From Bufo bufo (lineage: Eukaryota > Chordata > Amphibia > Anura > Bufonidae), in contig NC_053394.1 of assembly GCF_905171765.1 (NCBI RefSeq), forward strand, positions 161,851,183 through 161,915,182: a DNA stretch of 64,000 nucleotides. Reading direction: 5' to 3'. Below, one piece after another: positions 10,507 to 21,996 of the stretch. The notes beneath the pieces are model-generated. The model ran no database searches. It was not told the origin of the DNA and was given only the letters and a program-made list of their open reading frames with translations. Each line of letters starts with the position of its first letter. The first letter of the stretch is position 1. The translations under genes were made by a program, and so were the position numbers.

Positions 10507-10601
10507 CTGGCTTCTTCACTGCAACCATCTTTAAAAAGGCTTCCTCAAACATCTTTAGAGCCTTTTCTTGCTTTTTGACACGCCGACGCCAGGCCATATA
10601 A
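10507..10601 (-). CDS. Cytoplasmic-tail exon of a membrane protein gene
   Basis: Bounded by acceptor TCTCACAG and donor GTAATA on the minus strand; 95 nt, phase 2 in and phase 1 out. It encodes YMAWRRRVKKQEKALKMF and more: basic and Lys-rich, as expected for a juxtamembrane cytoplasmic segment and likely helical. It joins in frame to the transmembrane exon at 10931-11003. The arrangement recalls butyrophilin/B7 or MHC-type receptor genes, but there is no Ig domain in the window, so the family is not proven. Exons further 3' were not found; the retroviral LTR lies beyond. Confidence 0.55.
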
Positions 10602-10930
10602 CTGTGAGACAGAGAAAAGTCCTTACATGAGCCGTACAGATGACAATATTCAGTTCCCCATCAGAAAACACACATGGACCCCTCCCCCACTACAGAGATT
10701 GGGATATAAAGGTGCAGTATAACAAGTAGGAAGGATCTGGTGTCTTAGTGCATATTATATCATAATATAGCAGCGGGAAAGGGAGGGCAGCGACTATCTG
10801 ATTATAGCACTGTCCGATCCAGCCCCTGTATTATAGACTGGCTGCTGTAGTTACTGCACCACCTGTAGGTCAGACATTAAATCTTATACGAATAATGTGA
10901 TGTGTAGAGTAGAAGAAAAAGGAAACTCAC

Positions 10931-11003
10931 CAGCAAATTATGACGGCAATCACAGCGGCAAAAAGAAGAATTCCTAAAAGTGGCAGGACAATGCGCAATA
11001 TGT
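10931..11003 (-). CDS. Transmembrane exon of a membrane protein gene
   Basis: 73 nt between acceptor TATTACCAG and donor GTGAGT. It encodes ILRIVLPLLGILLFAAVI plus AVIIC, about 23 hydrophobic residues, a clear single membrane span, phase 1 in and phase 2 out. The phase agrees with both neighbouring predicted exons, which strengthens the three-exon model. Phase-1 entry is usual in immunoglobulin-superfamily and MHC genes; that is family knowledge, not proof here. Confidence 0.6.
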
Positions 11004-11239
11004 CTGGTAATAAAGAAATGTGATGCTTGTTATTAATTCTTACTATAGAGAGAAAAAATTCTACAAGACATTGTCCAACATCTCTAGATCCTCCTGATGC
11101 CAGCAGGGCCCTTCACAAGGACATCAGGTAGGCACTGGCAGCTTGGCTGGGTATAGTGGTGGTGATTGCTAGACTGTGTACTGGTAACATCTGGATAAGG
11201 GGCACATCATTATAGGAAAGGAATTAAATGACTACTCAC

Positions 11240-11299
11240 TGTTATTCGCACCTCCGCTGTCCGGACCGTGCGTTGTCCACGGTGATCCATGGAAAGTCA
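11240..11299 (-). CDS. Short stalk exon of the same membrane protein gene
   Basis: 60 nt between an acceptor TTTTATGGACAG and donor GTGAGT, encoding VTFHGSPWTTHGPDSGGANN, polar and Gly/Pro-rich as in an extracellular stalk just before a membrane span. Phase 1 at both ends. The complete gypsy element begins at 11316, only 13-15 bases upstream of the acceptor on the gene strand. The pyrimidine-rich tract needed by this acceptor is seen beyond the far LTR at about 19245-19270. Confidence 0.45.
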
Positions 11300-11315
11300 C
11301 TGTCCATAAAAGAAT

Positions 11316-12150
11316 TGTAGTGTACGGGAACTGTAATACCCGTCACTACCAATGTGTCACTTGGTGTGCTGTCGTCCCTCCTAATTATGGGGAAGTTGTT
11401 AGATGTCAGTTTTATAAAATGTCATGTAATGTAATGCATGTATTTCCCTGTTGCTATGAAACTTGCAAGTACAGGCCGGCTAGGGGTGTCATTCCAGCTC
11501 TTAGGCATTAGAGGGAGCTAGGGAGCCCTAGTTTATATAAGGGCCAGACAAGGAAGGGAAAGTCAGTGTAACCTGATCTAGTGTGGAGTGCAGAAGTCAG
11601 TCTAGACCACAGCTCAGAAGTTTCTAGAGCCTGAGGAAGTGTCCAGAAGCTGAGAGAGACAGAGGCAAAGATCAGGAAAGCAAGAGGTACTCAGAAAGAC
11701 AGAGGAGGTACTTATTAAAGCTATAGCCAAGGAGATAAAGCCAGAACTAGGTTAATGGGCCTTGGTGAAGATATGCTGTATTCCAGGATCAGACAGAATT
11801 AGAGTGCAAGCTCCTGTGCTGCAAGTCCTGTGTTCAACACTCTGTAATTACCCTGCTATAACTGAATTGCCTGCATCGACCGAATTGCAAAATCGACTGT
11901 ATGCTTAGGAACTGCATTTCCTATATTGTCTCTGCTTGCAAAACTACTAAAGTTGGAGTTCTGTTTTAAGACTACGTTTCCTCAATTTATTCCTGCATCC
12001 GCAAACGGCGTGCCACCGTTTACTTGGCACTGGCGTCACGAACTATTTCTACCTATACCTGCCCTTGCAGAGAGTCAGCTGTACCAGGTTAGTGTATATT
12101 GCACTACATCACCCAGAAACACCTATTGCACACAACTTGAGTACGCTGCA
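11316..12150 (+). mobile_element. 5' LTR of complete gypsy element (835 bp)
   Basis: Begins TGTAGTGTACGGG and ends GTACGCTGCA. I compared it with 18410-19244 and see no difference; both are exactly 835 bp. Flanking target duplication GAAT at 11312-11315 and 19245-19248. A TATA box (TTTATATAAGG) lies near 11531-11541. Near its end is the CTGGCGTCACGAA block shared with other LTRs in the window. The LTR supplies promoter and polyadenylation signals to the element. Confidence 0.93.
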
Positions 12151-12704
12151 CTTCTCTTTTGGCGTTCCACGAACAGGATACGCACGCTTTCTAGTGCAAG
12201 AAGCGTGAACTTTGTGCCTTATACAGTTGCCCTGTGACCAAAGTGACAATTTTCCTGTTTTATTCAAGTGGACTTTGTGGACTGAAAATCATACCCAAAG
12301 TGTACCCAAAACTTCTAAAAAGCGCTGTGCAGTGTTGCGCTACCCAGAGGAAGAAAATCGCCGCATTGGAGTGTGGTTTTGTGGACTTTTTACAATCCTG
12401 CTTGCTGTCAGTGAATGGACAGCGTTTTGCTAAAGATGGCCACCGGCTGCCTGGAGTAAAGTTTCCCGCGCCGCTGAGGACATTCGTGGGCGGATCCCTG
12501 CAAAGACACAGAGAGTCCCGCCCCTCTTCATCATCGCACCGCTGCGGCCCTGCTTCTCCTGCGTCACCGCGGTCTCAGGACGTCCGGAATCTCGCGAGAC
12601 TTGGCCTGCGCAAGCCCGACGATACCGGTAAGCACTTGTAACCGGAGGGAAGGGGAGTGTACCGGCCACTTTAGTCGCCAGCGGCCACCTCTCAATAGAC
12701 TACC
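12151..12704 (+). other. Gypsy leader with primer-binding-like site
   Basis: A sequence starting TGGCGTTCCACGAACAGG at about 12160 begins with the TGG expected of a tRNA primer site and lies 9 bases from the LTR edge; the tRNA is not identified. The remainder to the gag start is non-coding leader; an open frame at 12234-12641 has no recognisable domain. Confidence 0.5.
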
Positions 12705-13724
12705 ATGTCAGAGCCAGGAGTGCCTGAGCAGCCGGCCCCGGGAGAGCTTGCGGCTCCTAATCATCCTACAGCCCCCAGCATGATGCCCTTTACCATGCCT
12801 TACTATTTCGGGGCCCCATGGTTCCCCCGCTACAGGGGAGAGACCCATACCCTAAGGGACTTTAAAGAAAAGTTGCTGGCACTATTCCGATTGTACCCTA
12901 TAAATGCCGACCAGCAAATGGAAATCATGCTGGCGCAACTGGAGGGAGCTGCCCGCAGGGAAGTGTTATCATGGCCTGCTACTGAGCGGAGTACTCTAGA
13001 ACAGATCTTCACCCGCCTCAGAGCCACTTTTGAAACTAGGACTGCCTCAGAGATAAAGATGCACTTCTTTGGCAAGAAACAGAAGTCCGGTGAGTCCCTC
13101 CGTGACTATGCCCTATCACTTCAGGAGGCTTTAGGGGCTGTAATCCAGATAGATCCCAAAGAGGCTGATAACCGGGACCAGACCCTGAGGGAACAATTTA
13201 TCAACGGGGTGTCTAGTGAACAAATAAGGACCCAGTTAAAGATGCTGTCCGCCCAGCACCCTAACAGTGCCTTTCTGGACTTTAAAGAACTGGCTATAAA
13301 AATTCTGGGGTCCACAGTATCTCCTGAGTTGAGCGCCCTATCTGAGTCATCAGCCTGCAAGCCAAAACCGCTTGTCACTAACCGAGCTGAGGCCGGCCAA
13401 GCTGTTCAAGTGTCAGCTACTGATACTATTGCCATGCTGACAGAGCAAGTAAATCACCTCACTAAAAGTTTAGAGAAAGTGTGCAGAAAAATAGAGGAAT
13501 GGGAAAAACCCATAATGCTAGATGAAGAATTCCTGTCACCTCCTAGGCCGTTCCCACCTCCTTACCAAGAGACTCACCCCAGGGATCCTGGGAGGCGTAA
13601 TAGAGGTCGCAAGAAGCCCGTGTGTACATACTGCAAAAAGCTGGGACACACAGAATCCACGTGCTGGCAGTTAAACGGGCAACCCCTGAGGCTGAGGACC
13701 ACCCCTCGGGAGGTAGAACACTAG
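12705..13724 (+). CDS. gag: Gypsy retrotransposon Gag
   Basis: 339-residue protein that packages element RNA into cytoplasmic particles. Residues about 40-190 form a capsid-like region of the retrotransposon-gag type (WFPRYRGETHTLRDFKEKL, ARREVLSWP, ETRTASEIKMHFF), followed by a predicted coiled region near 230-270 and one CCHC zinc knuckle at 307-320 (CTYCKKLGHTESTC). The ATG at 12705 is the first good start after the leader. The stop lies inside the pol overlap. A slippery heptamer G TTA AAC at 13670-13676 in the gag frame could shift ribosomes -1 into pol. Vertebrate PNMA/Mar-type domesticated gags share this fold. Confidence 0.92.
   Translation: MSEPGVPEQPAPGELAAPNHPTAPSMMPFTMPYYFGAPWFPRYRGETHTLRDFKEKLLALFRLYPINADQQMEIMLAQLEGAARREVLSWPATERSTLEQIFTRLRATFETRTASEIKMHFFGKKQKSGESLRDYALSLQEALGAVIQIDPKEADNRDQTLREQFINGVSSEQIRTQLKMLSAQHPNSAFLDFKELAIKILGSTVSPELSALSESSACKPKPLVTNRAEAGQAVQVSATDTIAMLTEQVNHLTKSLEKVCRKIEEWEKPIMLDEEFLSPPRPFPPPYQETHPRDPGRRNRGRKKPVCTYCKKLGHTESTCWQLNGQPLRLRTTPREVEH
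13670..13676 (+). promoter_or_regulatory. Candidate -1 ribosomal frameshift site
   Basis: GTTAAAC is positioned as G-TTA-AAC in the gag frame, just after the zinc knuckle, and the -1 frame from here is pol. GUUAAAC works as a slippery heptamer in some viruses. A downstream pseudoknot was not established. An A-run at 13635-13639 is a weaker alternative. Confidence 0.5.
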
Positions 13725-16700
13725 GTCCAGAGGATCCAAATTGGATGCCACGTTATGTAGGATCCCATCCTAAAATCAATATAGAGATCAACGGGGTCCC
13801 CTTTGAAGCCCTATTAGATACTGGGTCTCAGGTCACTACTATTCAGCTGCCTGCATTTGAAAAGTTCTGGGACACCAACCAGTTGACCCAACCGCCTGAA
13901 TCCTGGGTGGAAATTATCGCCAGCAATGGCAAACCAGTAAAGGTTCATGGATACTGGGAACCCACCCTGCAGGTGGGAGAAGTAACCCTGCCTCAACAGG
14001 GAGTGATCGTAGTACAGGCCGGTGACAGAGGAGGACATCCTGTCATTCTAGGCACCAATGTTTTCAAAAACTGTTATTCAGAAATACTTGCCGTATTACA
14101 TCAGACTTTGCCCACTGCTTCCTCTGCATCCAGGAGGATGATTCAAAAGACTATTACTGTGTTAAGTGCCCAGCAGAGGTTTGCTAATGGGAAAGGAGAA
14201 ATTTGTACTGCCAGGATCCGTGATATTAAGCCTGTGACTTTGCCTCCTAATTCTCAAACTCTTTTGTGGTGTCGTGCTGTCCTGGGAGTCGAAGGCCGAG
14301 ATTATCAAGCCCTGGTGGAACCACTCCAGATGGAGGATTATCCTTATGTGAGAGCTGCCAAGTGCCTGGTGAACGTCTCCCAAGGTAAAGTACCTGTCCG
14401 TCTGATTAATCTGAGTAATCATCCTGTTGCGCTTACTAAGCATTGCCCTGTTGCCCAGCTGTCCCAGGTGTCCTTCCAAGACATCATTCGTCTTCCAGTG
14501 ACAGAAAAGCCGCCAGCTGCAGACAGCAGATGTTCGCCGGTGACCCAGCCACAAGTGCCCTGGTGGGAAGAGCTCCATGTAGGGGACGAGACTACCCCCC
14601 AACATCAACAAGAAGGGATTCTACAGCTTGTCAAGGAGCACCACCAGGCCTTCAGTAAGCATGCTACTGACTATGGAGAGGTTAGTGTCATACAACACAC
14701 CATACCTACTGGCTCTCATCCTCCTATCAAGGAGAGATACAGACCCTTACCACCTACTTCATATCAGACTGTAAAGGAAATGATCCAAGAAATGAAAGAC
14801 TCTAATGTGATCCGGGACAGCCGTAGTCCGTGGGCTGCACCCCTGGTTCTTGTAAAGAAGAAGGACGGTAGTATCCGTTTCTGTGTGGATTATAGGAAAA
14901 TTAATCAAATAACCCACAAAGATGCATACCCACTGCCCCGCATTGAGGAGTCACTAACTGCTCTGGGCTCCTCTGCCTATTTCTCCACATTGGACTTGAC
15001 CAGTGGCTACTGGCAAGTACCCATGGCCCCTGCAGATAGAGAAAAGACTGCCTTCACTACTCCCATGGGCCTGTTCGAATTCAATTGTATGCCGTTCGGG
15101 CTATGTAATGCCCCAGGAACTTTCCAGAGACTAATGGAACGGTGTTTGGGTCACAAAAACTTCGAAACAGTGCTGCTGTATCTTGATGACGTCATTGTGT
15201 ACTCAAAAACATATGAGGACCATCTGAAACATTTGGCAGAAGTATTTGAAATCCTTATCAAATATGGCTTGAAGGTAAAGCCATCCAAGTGTCACCTGCT
15301 CAAACCTGCAGTAAGATACCTGGGGCATATAGTAAGCGGAGAGGGAGTGCAACCTGACTCTGATAAATTAGCAGCTGTCCGTAATTGGCCGGTTCCTACT
15401 ACCGTCAAAGAGGTGAGGAGTTTCCTTGGTTTTGCCGGCTACTATAGACGTTTTATCCCCCATTTTGCTCAAATAGCTGATCCTATCCAGGAACTCTTGA
15501 GGGGGCAACCCAAAAAGAGTCCTAGAACTCCTGTGCCCATTGAGTGGAATGAGAAAAGAGAGATAGCGTTCCAATTGCTAAAAAAGAAACTGACCGAGCC
15601 TCCAGTGTTAGGTTATCCAGATTATAGCAAGCCCTTCCATCTCTATACTGATGCTAGCAAGCGAGGCCTGGGAGCTGTGTTAGCCCAGATCCAAGAGGGA
15701 AAAGAGAGAGTGATAGCATATGCAAGCCGCTCCCTGAAAGGAGCTGAGAAAAATGACCAGAATTATAGTTCCTTCAAACTAGAGTTCCTGGCATTAGTGT
15801 GGGCGGTGACAGAAAAATTCAAGGATTATCTAGCCGCCACCCCGTTCATTGCATTCACTGACAATAACCCTCTGGCACATCTCAATACAGCTAGATTGGG
15901 GGCCTTGGAGCAGAGATGGGCCTCTCGCCTTGCCAACTATAATTTCTCTGTAAAGTATCGTGCTGGACGTACTAATGATAATGCTGATGCTTTATCCAGG
16001 CTTCCCACAGAGACAGCTCCTGATGATGTGCGAGATGCTTGGGAAGATGTAGAGATGCCGGCTTTCTATAACAAATTTGCTCAACAGGATCAGGCTCGAG
16101 CTACCAATAACAGAGCGGCAGTTCCTTCACCCTCCAGTAGGCCTGAACCTAAAGAAGAAAGGTGGGTGAAACTACAGTCTGAAAGTAGAGTGCTGGGTGA
16201 GTTGTTGGACTTCATTACTAGTGGCAGAGCCCCTGAGAGGATTCGGCGTAAGAGTGCAGATCCTGAGCTCATCAAACTGTGGAGACAGCGCCATCAACTC
16301 TTCATACAAAAGGGCCTATTGCTACGGAGAAGCCTAGACCCAGTGTCCAACGAAAGAGTACACCAGATTCTCATACCCCGACGAGATGCAGGTATGGTGT
16401 TGGAGATGTACCACAATCAATCCGGTCACTTTGGGGTCCAAAAGACTGAAGCTACTATCCGCCAGCGGTTTTACTGGGTAGGCATGAGAGAAGACATGGA
16501 GAAGTGGTGTCGAGAGTGTGTAGCCTGTGCCTTGAAACGAAGTGAGCACCATGATCAGAGGGCACCACTGAGACCCATTGTAAGTACCCGTCCTCTTGAA
16601 CTTGTCGCCATCGACCATGTAAAACTGGAGCCTAGTCGCTCAGGGTATGCTTATGCCATGACTATTATTGACCATTTCACAAAGTTTGTTGTAGCAGTGC

Positions 16701-17959
16701 CTGTGAGAGACCAGACAGCCAAGACTACAGCCGAAATGTTCTGGAAGCACTTCCTCCTGCCCTATGGATGTCCAGAAAAGATCCTCACCGATCAAGGACC
16801 TGCTTTTGAGTCCCATCTGTTCCATGAACTGTGCCGCTTACACAACTGTAAGAAGATCCGGACGACGGCCTACCATCCTCAAGGTAACGGATTATGTGAA
16901 AAAATGAATCAGACCTTGATAGAGATGCTGAGGGCCGTGCCTCCTGAGAACAGAGGAGATTGGCCCAGTCTGTTGCCACAGCTCATGTTCACATACAATC
17001 ATACCATACATTGTTCCACCGGGTATACCCCCTTTTATTTGATGTTTGGGCGCCAAGGGACATTGCCTGCTGATCATTCATTGGACATACATGTGCCTGA
17101 TTGCATTAACCCATTACCTAACACCGACTGGGTTGCTGAGCACCAAAGGCGATTAGATGCAGCCAAAGCCATTGTTCAGGAACGTATGGACCTTGCTAGA
17201 GACCGACAGCAGAGAGACTATGATCAGGCAGCCCATGCAGAACCCTTGACCATAGGGGCCGTGGTATGGTTAAAGAATAACCGTCGTACCAGCAAATTGG
17301 ACAGTAAGTGGGAGCGAAGTCCCTATGTTGTCACTGCAATCCCAAATGTTGGAACTCACACTTATGAGATCACCCGGGAAGACAAGGGATCCCAAATTGT
17401 ACACCGAAACCGGTTGAAGCTTTGCCTGACACCAGAACCTAGTGCCGAGAGTTCCGGATCTGAATATCCTGTGTCAGAGTCAGCAATACAGCCCGATGAT
17501 CCTATGCAGGCTGTCAGTGACCTAAGGTATGACGCTGATCCCATGCATTGGCTTCTGACACCTTGGTTGAACTTGCTGGTGCCTGCTCCGGCACCTATTG
17601 CGTCTTCACCTCCAGAAGAGCCGGTGCAAGATGCTCCGGATCCCGTTCCCCCTCTCGTGGATATTGTTGTTCCTGTTGTTCCAGTTGTTCCTGACCGAGG
17701 TCTCACGCATGGAGACCCTCCTGTTGCTCCTCTCCCTTCTACCTCGTTGCTAAGGGAAGAGGAGACCCCTGTTTTGAGAAGGTCTACCCGGATGACCAGG
17801 GGACGCCCACCAGTCCGTTTAGGAGACTTTGATTATTCTGGTGGTGTCTCCTCCCAAACAGTTGCCACGGGCAATACCTTACTTGACATTTGTGCGCAAG
17901 AATGGACTCCTCCACGTGAGCCCTTGCCTGTGATACACCCACGGGAAACTCCTGGGTAG
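13677..17959 (+). CDS. pol: Gypsy Pol: protease, RT, RNase H, integrase
   Basis: Open frame 13622-17959 (1445 codons) in -1 phase to gag; translation probably enters by frameshift near 13676, since the first codon in frame is not ATG. Counting from 13622: protease DTG at 66-68; RT with FCVDYRKIN, LDLTSGYWQV and YLDD at 520-523; RNase H with LYTDAS (Asp 677) and FTDNNPL; integrase HHCC finger from His 931; integrase triad Asp 998, Asp 1057, Glu 1093 with D-35-E spacing. A GPY/F-like block (KWERSPYVV) follows near 1220, then a Pro-rich tail without a chromodomain. No env. No stop or frameshift, so the enzyme set looks functional. Confidence 0.96.
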
Positions 17960-18409
17960 TTCCGTTATTATGCTGTCATTTTATTGTGCAACTTCATACT
18001 AAGGAAATGTGCCCAGAGATGGACTCCACCGCATGAGAGCCTCTGTGATTTAATAAGAAATAGCCTGGGTACGGACTCATGTTTGTTCTTTGAGCCTCCA
18101 AGAACTTTTATACTGTTTTATCCATTTTGCTGTTCTATCATGGACTTATTCATTGTCATGGACTATCCTGGTTCTAATGTTACGCTGTGCCAGGTCAGCG
18201 CCCCCGTTCCATTCACTATCCTGAGAGAAGAGAACGACGCCCCTTGTCACTACCCTGCACCTTTGCCAATTGGACCTGATGTAAATGTAAATGCAGATTA
18301 ATTACCTGTATGTATGCCTGCATGTCTCTTTTTCTATTTCAGGTAGAGATTCCAGTTGGGAGACCCATGATGGAGTACGAGGTCGTACTCAGCTTAAAGC
18401 AGTGGGGTA
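17960..18409 (+). other. Gypsy 3' untranslated region and polypurine tract
   Basis: About 450 non-coding bases between pol and the 3' LTR, ending AAAGCAGTGGGGTA just before TGTAG, the likely plus-strand primer. It parallels bases 1-468 of the window. No env-like frame. Confidence 0.7.
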
Positions 18410-19244
18410 TGTAGTGTACGGGAACTGTAATACCCGTCACTACCAATGTGTCACTTGGTGTGCTGTCGTCCCTCCTAATTATGGGGAAGTTGTTAGATGT
18501 CAGTTTTATAAAATGTCATGTAATGTAATGCATGTATTTCCCTGTTGCTATGAAACTTGCAAGTACAGGCCGGCTAGGGGTGTCATTCCAGCTCTTAGGC
18601 ATTAGAGGGAGCTAGGGAGCCCTAGTTTATATAAGGGCCAGACAAGGAAGGGAAAGTCAGTGTAACCTGATCTAGTGTGGAGTGCAGAAGTCAGTCTAGA
18701 CCACAGCTCAGAAGTTTCTAGAGCCTGAGGAAGTGTCCAGAAGCTGAGAGAGACAGAGGCAAAGATCAGGAAAGCAAGAGGTACTCAGAAAGACAGAGGA
18801 GGTACTTATTAAAGCTATAGCCAAGGAGATAAAGCCAGAACTAGGTTAATGGGCCTTGGTGAAGATATGCTGTATTCCAGGATCAGACAGAATTAGAGTG
18901 CAAGCTCCTGTGCTGCAAGTCCTGTGTTCAACACTCTGTAATTACCCTGCTATAACTGAATTGCCTGCATCGACCGAATTGCAAAATCGACTGTATGCTT
19001 AGGAACTGCATTTCCTATATTGTCTCTGCTTGCAAAACTACTAAAGTTGGAGTTCTGTTTTAAGACTACGTTTCCTCAATTTATTCCTGCATCCGCAAAC
19101 GGCGTGCCACCGTTTACTTGGCACTGGCGTCACGAACTATTTCTACCTATACCTGCCCTTGCAGAGAGTCAGCTGTACCAGGTTAGTGTATATTGCACTA
19201 CATCACCCAGAAACACCTATTGCACACAACTTGAGTACGCTGCA
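18410..19244 (+). mobile_element. 3' LTR of complete gypsy element (835 bp)
   Basis: Second copy of the LTR, apparently identical to 11316-12150, closing an element of 7929 bp. Followed by the GAAT target copy at 19245-19248. Confidence 0.93.
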
Positions 19245-19248
19245 GAAT

Positions 19249-20746
19249 GAAGGAAAATAAAGACATGAAATCAATCAGCATCTGAACCCCTAAACTGGAC
19301 CATGAGGTAGAGATACTAACTGAACCCTAGAAACCTACACAACCCTCCCAGTGATAACGTCCATTACCGCCCGGTGTCTCTGGGACTTTCTGTTCAGCAA
19401 AACAAACTAAAAAATCACTAACAAATACAAGAGAAATCTGCTGAGCTCCATCTCCTCCAACTGCAAACCCTCAAAAGATTCCCATGTACCCCAACACATA
19501 GAAGACTGGACACAGCGGTGTGATGTCACCATCATCAGAGCTCTGGGGATGAGGCTGCTGCTACTGATGATGTCATCAGAGATAACACCTAAAAGATGCA
19601 CATTATATGAGAAGGGGATATTCTAAGTAAAAAAAAAAATCCACCAATAGAAACTTTATTGACACTAAATATTGACACTAACATGAGATTAGACCGGATG
19701 CTCATAATTTTGTGCTGATTAATTCCTTACTACTGTACATCTTCATAGTGATCAGTGCTACGTTTTTCAGATACAGAGCTCTAAATTCCCTGCATAGCCA
19801 TAGATGTAATGATACCATTCTGGGCGCCATCATTATAGGAAATGGGTGTCTACTACACATATGCATACATTGAACTTAATAGATCACCTCTCTTGTCCAT
19901 GGGTTGTGTACGGGTTTGCAGTTCACTGCCATTCAAGTAAATGGGGCTCAGCTGCAATGTCACACACATTCCACTGTCTTATAACCTGAGCTCCAAGCCA
20001 CAGAGACAAGTCCAGTTTTCCTTCTCCATCCTCCTATAGGAGTAAATTTGTGACCTTTTTTGGGATTTTTTAATAAAGTCTCAATGATAAATGTGGAGTG
20101 AAACTCAGTAACATAGCTAACCACATCCACTTTTCCACCCACATTGCAAAACTGGAGTGAGTGGTATAAAAATGCAAAACGGCACAACATTTTTGCGCAA
20201 GCGAGAGCGCAAAGACCATTGAAAGCCCTATTTTGAGACCTTTTGAAGCCAGAATTCTGGAGTGAAAGCATGATACCGTAAATGTGCCCCTTCATATATT
20301 ATATTAAGTGATGAGTGAAGTTATGAAAAATTGGATTTGGCTGCTTTTTCAAATTTCACTAAGAAATTAGATTTTTGACTAATTACTTATTGCTGATTTG
20401 GTGGTCCGACCATTGTATATACTATGTATTATGCTATATATTGTTTTATATGATTGTGGCAGTTTGTTCTAACAAGGATGTGGAAGGCAAGTGTTAACAA
20501 GTAAGAGTGCTAACCACCCTGTTCCTCTCCTCTCTATAGGAGTGGGTTGGTCCTGCTTCCTGCCTGGAGTGGGAGTTTCTGATAAACTAATGTGTGGAGA
20601 GGAAGCAAAATTCAGAGCTCCTGCTCCTGGAAAAGGTTCTTCAAAGAGATCAGCTATATCTAGGACTCAAATGAATCCTTGACAATCAGCATTTCAAAAC
20701 ACTGCTATAAGGTGAAGAACTATGGATAAGACACCCATCCCCCAGA
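19249..20746. other. Non-coding DNA, unidentified
   Basis: The first 30 bases, read on the minus strand, look like the pyrimidine tract and branch region of the intron interrupted by the gypsy element. The remainder has no open frame with a recognisable domain. Bases 20460-20740 resemble an LTR-like or other old repeat cut by the hAT element at 20747; I could not classify it. Confidence 0.4.
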
Positions 20747-21996
20747 CAGTGGCGTACATATAGGGGTCGCAGGTGCCGCCTGCGGACCCCTGCGCTAATC
20801 TGTCTTGCGGTCAGCCGTCAGCGCTGGGCCCGGGCAGGAAAGAGAGCACTGCGTCGGCGTCAATCTCGCAAGACCTGTGAACTCCTGCGGCAGGTCTCGG
20901 GCGCCTGCCTGAACTCACGCAGCAGACGGGACCCGGACGGGAAAGAGACGGAGAGCGAGGACCGCCGAGCCGAGGAGACAGCACAGTTCACTTCCCCTAG
21001 TGCAGCGCGCCGCAGCAGCCGGTAAGTAAGGAAAAAGCCGCACTGACTGGAGTAGTGAGGGGGCCCCCCTGGCCCTGGCAGATAACTGGGAAGGGGGGGT
21101 TTGAGCTGGTCGAGTAGTGGGGGCCCTGGCCTGCGATGGCCAGCTCGGTTCGGGAGGGGGGCTGAATTTATTGATGGGATTGGGGTCTTTTGGGGCCTGT
21201 GCTGATGCTGATCTGAGGGGTCTTTCGGCTAATGATTGATCTGGTGGCTGATGGGGGGGTCTTTGGGCTGATGATCTGGTGGCTGAGTTGGGGGGTCTTT
21301 AGGCTGATCTGAGGTCTGATGGGCAAGGGGGGCTGAGTGGGGGTCTTTGGGCGGATCTGAGGTCTGATGGGGGTTGACTGGGGGTCTGATGGGGGTCTTT
21401 GGGCTGATCTGAGGTCTGATGGGGGCTGACTGGGGGTCTGGGGTGACCTGAGGTCTGATGGGGGCTGACTAGGGGTCTTTGGGCTGATCTGAGGTCTGAT
21501 GGGGGCTGACTGGGGGTCGGATGGGGGTCTTTGGGCTGATCTAAGGTCTGATGGGGGCTGACTGGGCATCTTAGGGCTGATCTGGGGGCTGACTGGGTGT
21601 CTGATGGGGGTCTTTGGGCTGATCTGAGGTCTGATGGGGGCTGACTGGGGGTCTGATAGGGGTAGGAAACTAAGATGTCTGTCTGTCTGTCAAACTCTGC
21701 AGAGATGAGAGATGGCTGAAAGAAATCATCATGGTGGTCCGGTCTGAATGGAGAAGATGAAGAAAGAGAACATCTACTGTACATCAAAGGAGACGTCACT
21801 GGATGTAAGAGGTATGGGCGCGATATATAGGTAGGGCTGTGCGTGGGTGTGGCTTGAGGGTGGGCGACTGGGCGGGGACACAGGGGCCCCATAATCTCCT
21901 ATTGCCCGGGGAAGTGCCCCTCCCGAGACCAGGCTCTGGATCCGCCACATGGATCAGTTTCGCACAGGGGCCCCATGGATTGTGTGTACGCCACTG
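20747..21996. mobile_element. Non-autonomous hAT element with perfect 8-bp duplication
   Basis: Ends CAGTGGCGTACA and TGTACGCCACTG are exact inverted repeats of 12 bp. The target duplication CCCCCAGA is present at 20739-20746 and 21997-22004 without mismatch. Size 1250 bp. It holds a GC-rich 5' part (20760-21030) and a minisatellite (21135-21660), but no transposase. Confidence 0.88.
21135..21660. repeat. G-rich minisatellite inside the hAT element
   Basis: Repeated GGGGTCTTTGGGCTGATCTG and GAGGTCTGATGGGGGCTGAC blocks, about 40-60 bp per unit with irregular spacing, over roughly 500 bp. It creates long chance open frames of Pro/Ser/Gln repeats on the minus strand, which I do not treat as genes. 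Confidence 0.8.

Noticed and set aside
12234..12641. 135-codon open frame before gag
   Set aside because: It lies in the gypsy leader and shows no similarity to gag or other domains; gag starts in its own frame at 12705.
19407..19601. Minus-strand frame as an Ig-domain exon of the membrane-protein gene
   Set aside because: No paired cysteines, no YxC motif and no matching splice phases.
21168..21892. Long Pro/Ser/Gln-rich open frames on the minus strand
   Set aside because: They are produced by the minisatellite inside the hAT element; repetition in the DNA explains them.
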